Shown here: positions 33,137-43,599 of the stretch, piece by piece
Position numbering within the stretch: position 1 is the first letter of the stretch
How the letters are laid out: each line of letters opens with the position of its first letter
Assembly: GCA_964019695.1 (NCBI GenBank)
Contig: OZ026528.1
Coordinates: 52,730,495 to 52,794,494, forward strand
From: Loripinus fragilis
Taxonomy: Eukaryota; Mollusca; Bivalvia; Lucinida; Lucinidae
Direction of reading: 5' to 3'
Length of the DNA: 64,000 nucleotides
Notes under the pieces: model-generated
What the model saw: the letters and a program-made list of their open reading frames with translations, nothing else
Told to the model about the DNA's origin: nothing
The model's database searches: none
Translations under genes and position numbers: made by a program

Positions 33137-33458
33137 TCACAGCATCTGTAAAATATCTTGTTGAAGGTGGGTGTACAACTCGACGGCTTCAGAGAAATTA
33201 CTCGGTGGTTCCGACTGGTCTCTTCTCATGATAATCACACACATTTCATACACATCTTCATCACATGGTATAGAGGATCGAAAGAGGGCTTCCTCACGAC
33301 ACACATTAAAGTCAGCAATGGACACGTTACATAGATGGTCTTCAGCATTCCACAATAATGGTGTATAATACATGAGATCTGGTCGACCAGAGGGTACACT
33401 GGTGTTTCCTGATGGTCGAATAATGTGTCTGTTCCAGGTAGCCGCACTGGCATCTAGT
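33137..33458 (-). CDS. Integrase-core gene exon 2 (C-terminal)
   Basis: Acceptor TTATTTTTTCAG on -. Reads KELDASAATWNRHIIRPSG, then SGRPDLMYYTPLLW and an acidic C-terminus ending QQDILQML, stop at 33139-33137. Opens in phase 0. The W-N-x-H-x-I-R-P-S pattern is a recalled landmark of this integrase family. The rest of the tail is not recognised. Confidence 0.7.
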
Positions 33459-36400
33459 TCCTTCTGAAAAAATAAACATGTACATATAAGTGGCCGGTGG
33501 CAGTGAACCTTTCTTCCAGGAAGTATGACGCGATTTTCCCTTTCAGCAGTATTTCAGTCATATCAAGACAATGGGAGAGCAGTAGTGAAAGCTTGTGTGC
33601 AATGGAACTAGTTTGGAAAAAATCCGCAGGTACAAATCGAACCCAGAACCATTAGGTCAGCAAGCCATTGCTATGTCCGCAGAGCTACCGGGCCACAGAG
33701 CTACCGGGACTATCCGGGAGCAGAGAGGACATAGTAATTTTTCTTGCACACCAGATAAGGGTATCCGCGTGCTTCCCCTGTACCTACAAATCTGTTCTTG
33801 CACACCGGATAAGGATATCCACGTGCTTCCCCTGTACCCACAAATCTTATCTCACCCATGTTATCTCACCCAGGACCGGATAAAAATCATGAGCATTCAA
33901 TGCATTGGTTGTAATGGAGGTCGCGTTTCTGCGTCGTGAAGTGACGTTAGCGTTTTAGATGATTACGTCACGAAAACGGCAAAATGACGTCAGTTTATGC
34001 ATGCCAAACGTTGACGTAAAAAACCGAATGGTGGTCGTCGAAAGCGGTGTCTTCTTTCAAAATCAAATAGAAACCTCTGAGGCACTAAAATTGCGCATTT
34101 TAACAAGTTCTAAAGATAATACAAAACGTGGTGTGCAAGAGAAAGTATAATCATGGGTGTGAGGTGCGAATAGAAAAATCCGTCACTCGGAGACACTTTC
34201 GGCATCACTCGACAAGCCTCGTGATGCCGAACAGTGATCCTCGTGACGGATTTTCTATCCATACCTCATACCCATGAAAGATACTTATAATCTCACCCAT
34301 GCTATCTCACCCAGGACCGGATAAAAATTACGAGCATTCAATGCATTAGTTGTATTGAAGGTCACGTATCTGTGTCGTCAAGTGACGTTGGCTTTTAAAG
34401 TGATGACGTCACCAAGACGGTAAAAATGACGTCAGCTTATGCACGCCAGACGTTGACGTAAAGAACGGGCGTTGAAAGCGGCGCCTTCTTTCAAAATCAA
34501 ATAAAAACCTCTCAAGCACTAAAATTACGCATTTTAAGAAATTCTAAAGTTAAAACAAAACGTGGTGTGCAAGAAAAATTATATTCCATGGGTGTGAGGT
34601 GTGGATTATAAGTATCTATCATGGGTATGAGGTGTGGATCGAAAAATCCGTCACGAGGGTCACTGTTCGGTGTCACGAGGCTTGCCAAACAGTGATCCCG
34701 AGTGACGGGTTTTTCTATCCATACCTCACACCAATGAAATATACTTTTTCTTGCCCACCACGTTTTGTTTTAACTTTAGAAATTGTTAAAATGCGTAATT
34801 CTAGTGCTTGAGAGGTTTCAGTTTGATTTTGAAAGAAGGCGCCGCTTTCAACGGCCGCCATTCGGCTTTTTACGTCAACGACTACCGTGCATAAACCGAC
34901 GCCATTTTGCCGTCTTCGTGATGTCATCATCTAAAAAGCCAACGTTACTTGACAACGCAGATACGAGACCTCCAATACAACAAATGCATTGCATGCTCGT
35001 GATTTTTATTCGGTCCTGGGTAAGAACACCTGGGTAAGATAAGTTTTTTTATCCCCTGAGTAAGATTATAACAATCCATCATGAGTGTCCATGTAGGATA
35101 GGGAAATCTCACCCGAGGGGTCGGAATTTCAACCAGGGACGAGGCTTGCCGAGTCCCTGGTTGAAATTCCGACCCCGAGGGTGAGATTTTCCTATCCTAA
35201 ATGGACTGGCTCATGATGGATTATTTTTCTCCCACTGTTAGCGGATTTTAAACCTCAAGTCGGATAAGGCTTCAAAACAGGAAAAATTTAACTTTTTAAC
35301 CAGTGATCTGAAGTAAATTTTGAGCAGCCCAGTATGTTTATCGGGTCCAAGAACATAAAGACTGGGTGTAAACACAGTTTGCACCTAAAAATAGACGGAA
35401 AACACGTATGTGGACTATTTTATCTTCCAGAGGGCGTAAACAAAATGCAACTTAGCCTCTCATGTCACGCGCGTCAAGTCTGCTTGCGACGTTTGATAAC
35501 CGGTTTTAGTGACGTCATTAAATTGAGTGACGTCACAAACCTATGAGCAGTTATCAAACGTCATCCGACATGCTTGTGTGTCCATTTTGTTCATCGAACA
35601 TTAAAATATGAGTCAAAAATTAAAAAAGTCTGGTTGCTAATATAAGAAAGATGTTGCCAGGTGTAAGATTATAACAATCCATCATGAGTGTCCATGTAGG
35701 ATAGGGAAATCTCACCCGAGGGGTCGGAATTTCAACCAGGGACGAGGCTTGCCGAGTTCCTGGTTGAAATTCCGACCCCGAGGGTGGGATTTACCTATCC
35801 TACATGGACTGGCTCATGATGGATTATTTTTCTCCCACTGTTAGCGGATTTTTAACCTAAAGTCGGATTACGCTCCAGAAAAGGAAAATTTGAACTTTTA
35901 AACCAATGATCTGAAGTAAATTTTGAGCAGCCCAGTGTGTTTATCGGGTCCTAAAATGGGTTTAACACAGTTTGCACCTCAATATTAGACGGAAAACACG
36001 ATATGTGGACTACTTTATCTTCCAGAGGGCGAAAACAAAATGCAAGTTAGTCTCTCACGTCACGCGCGTAAAGTTTGCTAGCGACGTTTGATAACCGGTT
36101 TTAATGACGTCATTAGAATTGAGTGGCGTCACAAACCCATGATCCGCTATCAAACGTCATCCGACATGATTGCGTGTCCATTTTGTTCATTTAAAATTAA
36201 AATATAAGTCAAAAAATGAAAAAGTATGGTTGCTAATATAAGAAAGATGTTGCCAGGTATAAGATCCTCTATTTCTTATATGAGCTGAGAGCCTATCTTA
36301 TATGGGCAAAGGTGGGAGAAAGAAGTTTCTCATATGGGCTGAGCGCCTATCTTATATATGCACAGATGGGAGAAAAGATTTTCTATCCCAGGTGAAAAGA

Positions 36401-39400
36401 ATGGTATTCTCTATCCGGTGTGCAAGAAAGGAAAATCCGTCACTCGGGTTCACTGTTGGGCATCACTCGGCAAGCCTCGTGATGCCCAACAGTGACCCTC
36501 ATGACAGACTTTTCTAGGCAAACCTCACACGCATGAAAGATACTTATATTGTTGGGTATTTAAAACAAACTATTTTTATTCTTTGAAAAATGCAAGAAAA
36601 TCGAAGAAAAAAGAGAGAAAAAAACATGAAACAAAAACACTTAAAAAGTTTAAAGGAGCAGCTAATATTTTCCCATGTACATAAGTATAATAAATACCCA
36701 GTTCAACGGTACACAAAGTCGACTGCCTGTTGTCGAGAATTTCCCATTCATTCGCAGCATTTTCAAGAAGGATCGAAGTTTAAAACAATAAGGACTTCAA
36801 TACATGTGATGTCCTGCTCATTTCCATAGAACAAATTGAGGTAAGAGGCCCTCCCGGGGGTTTCGGAGAGCTGGGGAGAAAGGCCATTAATTTTTAGGGA
36901 GCTGGGGAGAACTTGCAAGTATTTTCATGGAGCTGGGGAGCAAGCTCTTAAATTTGGGGAGCCGAGGAGCGCTGTCTGTGATTTTCTAACTTGTGTTGAT
37001 TTTCTAACTTGTGTTGGTGTTGGGGCTGCGAAACAAACGACACAAACTTTCTATTTGACATGCACACCAGACTATGCAAAACTTGACTAAGACAGGACCA
37101 CAAATATCTGTTTAAAGATATTCTTTATTAACTGGTTGGCAGGAACGGCATGTGCGACACATGTGCCTACTAAGAAAGATAGAGGTTCTGTTAATATTGA
37201 CTGCTTGCAAGGGCGTAGCTACCTATACGCAAATACGCAGGTGCGTATTGAAATTTTGTCAAATTGACAAAATTTCAACACACACCTGCGTATTTTCATG
37301 CTGAAATGTTGTTAATTGGGCATGATTTTAATGCTAACTGCCAACAGACAGAAAATTTGATATATCTTAGCGGACTAGCCCTCTATCATTGCCCTCAATG
37401 AGTATAAAGCATAATTGTGCGTACAGTGTGATTGACCCTAGCTACGCCCCTGGCTTGTAGGATATTTTGCTATATCAAGTTATAGATCATTGCATGCAGA
37501 TATTATACATCAACAGAGTTGCCCTTTTCTCACACAGTTTGTACTTCCCTCCTCTAAGAATCCGATACATGTACTTGGTAAGACTGATTTCGAATTAGGA
37601 TTTGACATTTGTGTTTGTAAATCTTTAGTTGCAGTCAGGTCTGTGCTGTCATTGGCAAAAAGTCCCACTGAAAGTCAGTAGGGGCTTCAAGTTCACAAAG
37701 CAAGCAAATCTCTGGACCAAGTTGCACAAGCAAAGATCTGGACCAAGTTGCACAAGCAAAGGACGCAAAGTTCTGGACCAAGTTACTGGCTCTACCAGTG
37801 GGGTAGCTCATAAGGTTAAACGCTGGCCTGCTGGTCTAGCGGTCTCAAGTTCGAGCCCCGCTGAAGGCGGGAATCTTTTCATTGCATACGGCCTTTCATT
37901 ATCATCCACCCATTGTCCTGATATGGATGAAAAACTGTTAAAAGGACGTAAAATCGCAAGTCATCCATCCATCCATCCTTGCCTGTTTTAATTCAAGCCA
38001 CCATTTTCTGCACATACGGGGGCTTCTGTGACTTAATGGATAAGAGCGCTGACTTTCAATGATTAGGTCTCTCACTGCTGTATGATCAAGCTTAGCTCTG
38101 CTTATGGAAATTTGGATGGCTTTCCCCGAGAGCCCCAGCTTTAGTCCTTCTCATGACGTCATAGAAAAAGAAGTATTTGTTGCACACTTAAAAGAAAATC
38201 ATTTCGTGATTCAGAAAAACCTGAACTTCTGAAGTAGACCCCTTCAGTGAAACATGGCTGTTTATTCTTGTAACGTAAAATTTTGGAATCTTATTTGACC
38301 GTGGTTGTAAAGAACACTAAGTAGGCCACTCGCTGATGGGTTCAGTTTTCAAATGATAAAGCAATAAAGACTGTACATGCTACCTCCTGGCGAAGTAATA
38401 GAAAAATGCAAAGTTCTACATATTATTCTAAAATCCAGGCCCAGAGGTTATAAAACTTGAGTACATTATCACACTGAAAATAAAGCACACTGATTGGCTG
38501 CTTCCGAGCTCATGCTCGGAAGCAGCCAATCAGTGTGCTTTATTTTGAGTTTGAGATTATTCTCAAGTTTTAGAACCTCGGACCCTTGCTTAACACTGTG
38601 AGTTTATTTTCAGTGTCTAAACGTTCCTTGATAGAAGGAAATATAACCAATATCTCTGTAAAACTAAATCTGTAAAATATTTTGTCAGTACAGATATATT
38701 GAAGAAAAACTGTCATAAAACAAAGTTTTTCACCTGTCACGCACAGTTTCCCGCAATACTTTCGTCTACGTAAATTTGCCTACATACCTTACAAAGGAAG
38801 GAAACTTTCATGACTTCCCCGCATGCTTAGCCTTTCCTGATGGAAAAGCCTTTGCTTCAATGTGGACAATTCTTTCTTTTGGGCACTGGCTCCGGTTTAG
38901 ATGGGCAATAGAAATAGGGATGGCTGAGTTGCTCACGCCGAAGGTGTACCATTTCACCTTAACTTTGATAAACTTTAACACACATACAAAAAAATCAAGT
39001 AAGCCATATATACACTGACGTGGTCAGAAAATAGCCAATACCATGCTAGTCAATATAACGCTGGGCAAAGGCATGCAAGGGATTCGAATAAGAACTCCAT
39101 TCCAGCCAATGGCCACACTGTCGCTGTCGGGTCTTTTCCCGTTATTTTTTTGCGGGCGTATGCTTGTAGAACATTGTTGGAAATTACGATATGGTAGTGT
39201 TATGTTTACTGGCCGCACTCGATAATACCTTTATAGTATTGAAGGGCAGTATGACCAAAACAGCGCGAGTTGTATTCTGTTCTACGCTTCTTGATACTAT
39301 CAGCAATTTTTTACGGGCGCACGTAAAAATAACGGGAATTGGACTGGCAGCTGGTTGCCAATTATTCTACCAAAAAACCTACGGAAATTTTTTACATAGC

Positions 39401-40664
39401 ATGCTAGGCAAACCTATGCACGGACCATGGAATTGCCATAGCCGTCTAGCACTTGCACAGCTTGTACAGTCGTCTGACACTGGCTCAGCTTGTATGGGCG
39501 CTTTGACTTGCTGCACTCATTGATCACCGCAAAGGGACTGTGTTACTTCACCCTATAGGCAGGTCGGATAAAGACTTAGAAAATGATTGTCCGCGCGTCT
39601 GGACAAGGAATCTATAACCTACAGATTCGAAGACAAATTACCAAACAAAGCTCGCCTGGCTTACTTTGACGAACATCGAAACCGACCCAACACAGCCAGT
39701 TTGCGGTGGCATAAAAAGACATCCGAGTCATACTAAATAGCATACTTCTTTACCCCTGAATACAGGAGAGATAAGATGTGCAATATTAATATATGTATAC
39801 CCACAATACTTACTTGACATGTATCAAAGCTGTAAAGCAGAACAAGACGAGATTTTTATCTAAGAAACTGCCATTATAAAGCCCCTCTTCCTGGAGTGTC
39901 CTGAACAACTGAATCCAAAAATGAAGGCACTGTCTACGTAACGTTGCCCACCAAGATTCTATACGCTGGTTTGCCGTGCTAGAACCGTCAATATATGCTC
40001 TCGCTGCTAATTCACCGTTATCACTTCGTCTTAAGAAATTCTGAAAGCCACGGACAAGACCATTTTCGGTACCAAAATCCCCTCTCACAATACGGGCGCA
40101 GCCACCATATTCCTTCACTGCTTCTAGGTAATAACCACCGATTATATTAGGATTATTGTTTGTTTTATAGATATTTAGCCATAAGACTTTTCTCGAAAAC
40201 CCGTCAATGCACCCGCTTATGCAGAGTCCGAAAGGCTTTAGTTTGTCATACCCATCGATATGCCATATATAATTTGGACCGGGAACATTATAAGTGCGTC
40301 TTTCTAGACGTCTTGAAAGTCTCGTCTCCACCCCTATGGGGTCCAGTTCTCTAAGAATAATTCTAACATCTTCTTTTCTTACTGACAATCCATTCTCATA
40401 GCATTTTGAACACATCATGCGATAACCATGTAGCCGACCAGACCCTTCTAATTGAGCTTCTATAAATTGAATGACATCAGTTAAGTCATCATATCGCCTG
40501 CGAGCAAGATTTAAACCCAATAAAACTCTCTTTAATTGCCGTTCACTCAGAGTTATATCATGTTTATCAGTCAAAATAGTGATAATATCTTTATATTTCA
40601 TCCCTAAATGAAAATACAACTCTACAAGGCTATTACGCTCTTCCACAGCGGCCATAGTCGACAC
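33137..40664 (-). CDS. Two-exon DDE integrase-core gene
   Basis: Exon 1 is 40664-39819 (or 39814) and exon 2 is 33458-33137. The product is about 390 residues: an HTH-like start (KYKDIITILTDKHDI, residues ~23-37), then an integrase fold with HIDGY (Asp 137), RGDFGTEN (Asp 196) and RIESWW (Glu 236), a complete D-D-E triad with 39 residues between the last two. Exon 2 supplies WNRHIIRPSG and SGRPDLMYY, which follow the core in related 'integrase core domain' proteins of fish and invertebrates as I recall them. No gag, protease or reverse transcriptase lies nearby, there are no terminal repeats, and there is an intron, so a domesticated host gene is likely. Activity is unknown. Confidence 0.75.
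33540..33715 (-). mobile_element. tRNA-derived SINE, related to 30370 copy
   Basis: On - : A-box GGTAGCTCTGCGGACA, B box GGGTTCGATTTG, tail CTTGATATGACTGAAATACT. It lies 80 bp into the integrase intron from exon 2. Confidence 0.65.
33740..33850. repeat. 55-bp direct repeat, two copies
   Basis: TTCTTGCACACCAGATAAGG... and TTCTTGCACACCGGATAAGG..., each running to CCTGTACC(T/C)ACAAATCT. They start at about 33740 and 33795. Confidence 0.7.
34152..34276. repeat. Foldback A1 with ACAAGCCTCG core
   Basis: CATGGGTGTGAGG pairs with CCTCATACCCATG; inner AAAATCCGTCACTCGG pairs with CCTCGTGACGGATTTT. Loop contains CGACAAGCCTCG. Relatives at 34620-34736 and 36431-36515. Confidence 0.8.
34620..34736. repeat. 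Foldback A2
   Basis: CATGGGTATGAGGTGTGGAT faces ATCCATACCTCACACCAATG; inner AAAAATCCGTCACGAGGGTC faces the complement. Loop GAGGCTTGCCAA. The loop is inverted relative to A1. Confidence 0.8.
35061..36265. repeat. 603-bp tandem duplication carrying a foldback in each copy
   Basis: Copy 1 is 35061-35663, copy 2 is 35664-36265. Both start TAAGATTATAACAATCCATC and end near AAGAAAGATGTTGCCAGGT. Each holds a foldback (35073-35222 and 35676-35825) with loop GACGAGGCTTGCCGAG and later a TGACGTCA pair or variant. Copies differ by scattered substitutions and short indels, so the duplication is not recent. Confidence 0.85.
36290..36400. repeat. ~60-bp tandem repeat, two copies
   Basis: GAGCTGAGAGCCTATCTTAT and GGGCTGAGCGCCTATCTTAT, each followed by a GGGAGAAA stretch, about 55-60 bp apart. 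Confidence 0.55.
36431..36515. repeat. Foldback A3
   Basis: GAAAATCCGTCACTCGGG and GGCATCAC on the left pair with GTGATGCC and CATGACAGACTTTTC on the right. Loop TCGGCAAGCCTC. It is preceded by CCGGTGTGCAAGAAAG, a word also found at 33741 and at the ends of the modules at 33.9-34.6 kb. Confidence 0.7.
36546..37200. other. Integrase intron; GGAGCTGGGGAG repeats
   Basis: Four copies of GAGCTGGGGAG or a variant lie between about 36868 and 36970, roughly 35 bp apart. The remainder shows nothing. Confidence 0.5.
37208..37452. mobile_element. AGGGCGTAGCT element, copy 2, with inverted ends
   Basis: Starts AAGGGCGTAGCTACCTATAC and ends CCCTAGCTACGCCCCTGG. AATTTTGTCAAATTGACAAAAT forms a perfect internal palindrome. 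Matches 30863-31105 over most of its length. Confidence 0.65.
37685..37790. repeat. Tandem repeat TGGACCAAGTTGCACAAGCA
   Basis: Three units between about 37695 and 37780: two near-identical, the third with a GGACGCAAAG insert. Lies just upstream of a SINE. Confidence 0.65.
37797..37980 (+). mobile_element. tRNA-derived SINE with (CATC)n tail
   Basis: A box GGTAGCTCATAAGG, B box AGTTCGAGCCCC, a tail with AAAAGGACGTAAAATCGCAA, then CATCCATCCATCC. The GGACGT(T)AAA word resembles the tails of the SINEs at 2345 and 7348. Confidence 0.65.
38444..38580. repeat. Foldback element, 137 bp
   Basis: The perfect inner stem AAATAAAGCACACTGATTGG / CCAATCAGTGTGCTTTATTT continues into GCTGCTTCCGAGC and its complement around a TCAT loop. 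Outer arms GAGGTTATAAAACTTGAG and CTCAAGTTTTAGAACCTC pair less well. Confidence 0.85.
39090..39390. mobile_element. Worn copy of the 270-592 MITE
   Basis: Collinear words: 'gaacattgttggaaatta' (281-bp element: 'gacattgttggaaatca'), 'cgcactcgataata', 'tattgaagggca', 'ttttttacgggcgcacgtaa', 'ggactggcagctggttgcca'. The left inverted end is degraded. Confidence 0.75.
39819..40664 (-). CDS. Integrase-core gene exon 1 (HTH and DDE core)
   Basis: ATG at 40664-40662 gives MSTMAAVEERNSLV; the second Met (40655) is an equally good start. Contains all three acidic residues and the family landmarks HIDGYDKLKPFG, SGCIDGFSRKVLWL and NQRIESWW. The exon end is ambiguous: a strong GTAAGT at 39813 leaves phase 2 and an early stop after splicing, while a weak GTCAAG at 39818 keeps phase 0 with exon 2. 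I favour the second on reading frame. It shows no stop or frameshift across 280 codons, unlike the transposon frames nearby. Confidence 0.85.
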
Positions 40665-40693
40665 TTCGGAACAGCCAATCGATACACAGGACT

Positions 40694-41136
40694 AACTCGT
40701 GGGAACGACTTAATAACTCGTTGCCACGAGTTAATAAGACCAATCAGAGGTCCGCATTAACTCGAGGCCACGACTTAGTAAGTCGTGGGAACGACATAAT
40801 AACTCGTTACCACGACTTAGTAAGTCGTGGGAACGACATAATAAGTCGTGGCCACGACTTAGTAAGTCGTGGGAACGACATAATAACTCGTTACCACGAC
40901 TTACTAAGTCGTGGGAACGACATACTAAGTCGTGGCCACGACTTAGTAAGTCGTGGGAACGACATAATAACTCGTTACCACGACTTATTAAGTCGTGGTA
41001 ACGACATAATAAGTCGTGGCCACGACTTACTAAGTCGTGGCCACGACTTACTAAGTCGTGGGAACGACATAATAACTCGTTACCACGACTTACTAAGTCG
41101 TGGGAACGACTTAATAAGTCGTGGCCACGAGTTAAT
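40694..41136. repeat. 21-bp palindromic tandem array, about 21 units
   Basis: Consensus unit AAGTCGTGGCCACGACTTA plus two spacer bases. Many units are perfect dyads; variants alternate GGGAACGACATAAT and AACTCGTTACCACGACTTA, giving a higher-order rhythm of two to four units. One unit (about 40736-40758) is an unrelated spacer, GACCAATCAGAGG. The first unit starts 30 bp upstream of the integrase ATG, so the array covers its expected promoter region. A 151-codon frame crosses it only because 21 is divisible by three. Confidence 0.9.
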
Positions 41137-41236
41137 AAAAATATTGCACATGTCCCTTCCGGGGTTCCGTACTTAACTATGCATTTTATTACTTTTTGGC
41201 AATGAGTTAGATTAATTCAATTGTACATCATCCTCT

Positions 41237-41690
41237 ATGTAATGTGCATCTTATTTTATTTTCATCCATTTACTGTGTTTTAAAGGAAGATCTACCAAGG
41301 AGATTCTCTTCTAATTTACAGACCAACAGACAGACTAGTCCTATCCCACTGAAAGCTTGACATTTATCCCCTATATTCATGTGTTTGGTGATAGTTAGAT
41401 TTAACAGTTTCTGATCTAAGAAAAGTCATTAGAAAACCTGTTTTGAATTTGAAAAATAAGCAGTGAGATGAGATCTTCAACAATGTGGTATGTGCGACCA
41501 GCAAGGGCTCAGACCAGCCTGCGCATACGCGCAGTCTGATCAGAGCCTCTGCTAGCCGCTTGAATACTTTATGATTATTAAGCTACTGACCAAACATCAT
41601 TTGGAGTTTCTAAGCTTAAAAGGAGACTGCACAGGCTTGTCCGAGTCTAATCATGTCAAAATGCGACATTGTTGGAAATCAATACATCAT
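41237..41690. repeat. ~450-bp dispersed repeat, copy 1
   Basis: Matches 48957-49402 in direct orientation almost throughout, including CAGACAGACTAGT, TATCCCACTGAAAGCTTGAC, the GCGCA palindrome block and TCATTTGGAGTTTCTAAGC. Ends CATTGTTGGAAATCA in both copies. Confidence 0.85.
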
Positions 41691-41749
41691 TCAGGATTTT
41701 AAATATTCAAGATGGCGTCCAGGATGGTACCCAACACGTTTTACAACCC

Positions 41750-43300
41750 TGTGAGAGCGGCATCCTACCTGTAGGCATGTCTGATGGATTTGTAATAGAC
41801 CAGATACCTTGCTTGATAGAGCAACACTTTACAAACATGCGTAGATGAATTCGTGAACGCAGCATGCATGTCAGATATGGTTGCATTGTAAAGCAGGCAT
41901 ATCTGAGAGTGACACCGCATCATCAGACATGTCTGATATAATACCACCTCTGTACAGGTAGCACCAGACTAATAACCATCCTTCTTCCATCTGCACTCGA
42001 CTCGTAAAATGTTGATTGCAATGGCAATTGACCATAAGGCATGGCCTAAAAAGAGGTACAACGCCAACAGGCATGGTCTATAGTGAGAAACCACACCAAC
42101 AGGCATGATTGATGATGAGGTACCACACCAGAAGGCATGACCTATAGTGAGGCAACACACCAATAGGTATGGTTGATAATGAGACACCACGCCAGAAGGC
42201 ATGACCTTTAGTGAGGCAACACACCAGCAGGTATGGCTGATAGTGTGGCACCACACCAGAAGGCATTGCATGTGGTGAGGCACCACACCAGAAGGCATGG
42301 CCTATACTGAGGCAACACACCAGCACAGCATGGTTAATATTGAGGGTATGGCCTGTAGTCAGGCATCACACCAGCAGGCATGGCTGATAGTGAGGCAACA
42401 TACCAACAGGTATGGAAGATAGAGAAGCACAACACCAGCTAAACATGCAGGATTGGGTGGCAAAGACCCAGCATGCATCCATCTTGCAGCAGCACTCAAC
42501 CAGTAGGCATATTTGAACAGCAGCGGTGTTTGTGGCAGTAAGTACACTTGGTCAGCAGGCATATATGTTGCAGCTGCAACAGCGTAGCAACTCTCTAGAA
42601 TGGCACTCAACCAGGCAACAGTCTTGCCTAATAAAGTTTCACACTGTTAGTTGGCATGTCTGATGGACGGGCATCAGTCTAGTAAGTTGTCTCTTTGATT
42701 TTCAATGGACCTGGATGTATGTATGATTGAATGGTACCAAGTCCGTAGGGATATATGTTGAAGTTTTGCCGAACAGCAGTCATGTATTGCCACCAGATAA
42801 TCACATCTGACATCCTTACTATCACATGTGTATAATTATGTGGTAATGAACCAGCACACTTGCCTGTTAACGAGATACAGGGACAGCAGTCGTCTGTGTA
42901 GGTAACATCGCACTACCAATAATGTATGTTGTAACTGTACCTTACTAACAGGAATGCTGGGCACTGTTGCACTGGAGCAGCAGGCATGTCTGTTCAATTT
43001 GCACCCAGTCAGCGTGCATGTCTTCTACTTGCACTAGACCATCAGCCCAGTCATCATTGCCACAGGGTCAGCAGACATATTTAACATTACGCATGTTTGA
43101 TTATGTGGCACAGGACCAGCACACATGTCTGAAACCAAGCGGGGTTTTTTTTCTGTAATAGGCCTGCTGCAGCACTCAGGTCTCTTTAACCTCTTCTATC
43201 AAATAGCAGGCATGTTGGTTACGATTGCCCTCTACCAGCATGCATCTCACCAGCATATATGTTTGAATCAGTTGCAACTGACTTGCAAGCACATCTGTAG
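41750..43300. repeat. Degenerate ~30-bp minisatellite, 1.5 kb
   Basis: Units of the type ACACCAGCAGGCATGGCTGA then TAGTGAGGC are regular at 42030-42440 and decay outward, with CAGCAGGCAT or AGCATGCAT words up to 43300. It gives long spurious - strand frames rich in Cys, Trp and His. Confidence 0.8.
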
Positions 43301-43599
43301 TGTTTGGGCTGAATCAGCTGGTATATCTGTAACACTTGACCCAGACCTGCAGTTATGTCCCTTTGCTCATACCCAACCACAACGTCTTCAGTTATATCGT
43401 CCGTTCAGTATGCCCTGGCATTTATCTCTTCATCTTTTGGACAGAGTGTTTTCCAAAAGTAGGCACTATGATATTATGGTATTATCAGATCTAGCAAAAG
43501 GTGGTCTGGAAAGTGGTGCATAGATTGATGAATACAATTATCAAAACAAAGACAAAAAATAACATTACGAAAAGTATGAGTCTGTTATTTTTTCTGTGC

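Larger units (their letters stand above)
33855..35035. repeat. Three ~300-bp modules (+,+,-) separated by foldbacks
   Basis: Modules lie at about 33855-34151, 34300-34605 and, inverted, 34737-35035. Each has a CACCCAGGACCGGATAAAAA-type end, TGACGT-rich centre, CTTTCTTTCAAAATCAAAT-type stretch and an AAAACGTGGTGTGCAAGA-type end. Foldbacks 34152-34276 and 34620-34736 sit at the junctions. Modules 2 and 3 with the foldback between them form a ~735-bp inverted repeat. Confidence 0.75.

Noticed and set aside
40694..41136. CRISPR-like array
   Set aside because: Units are contiguous 21-bp palindromes with no unique spacers, in a eukaryotic context.
40721..41176. 151-codon frame with repeated SRGND/ITRYHDL words
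   Set aside because: Produced by the 21-bp palindromic array, with no start context or unique sequence.
41969..42610. Overlapping - strand frames rich in Cys/Trp/His
   Set aside because: Byproduct of the ~30-bp minisatellite.
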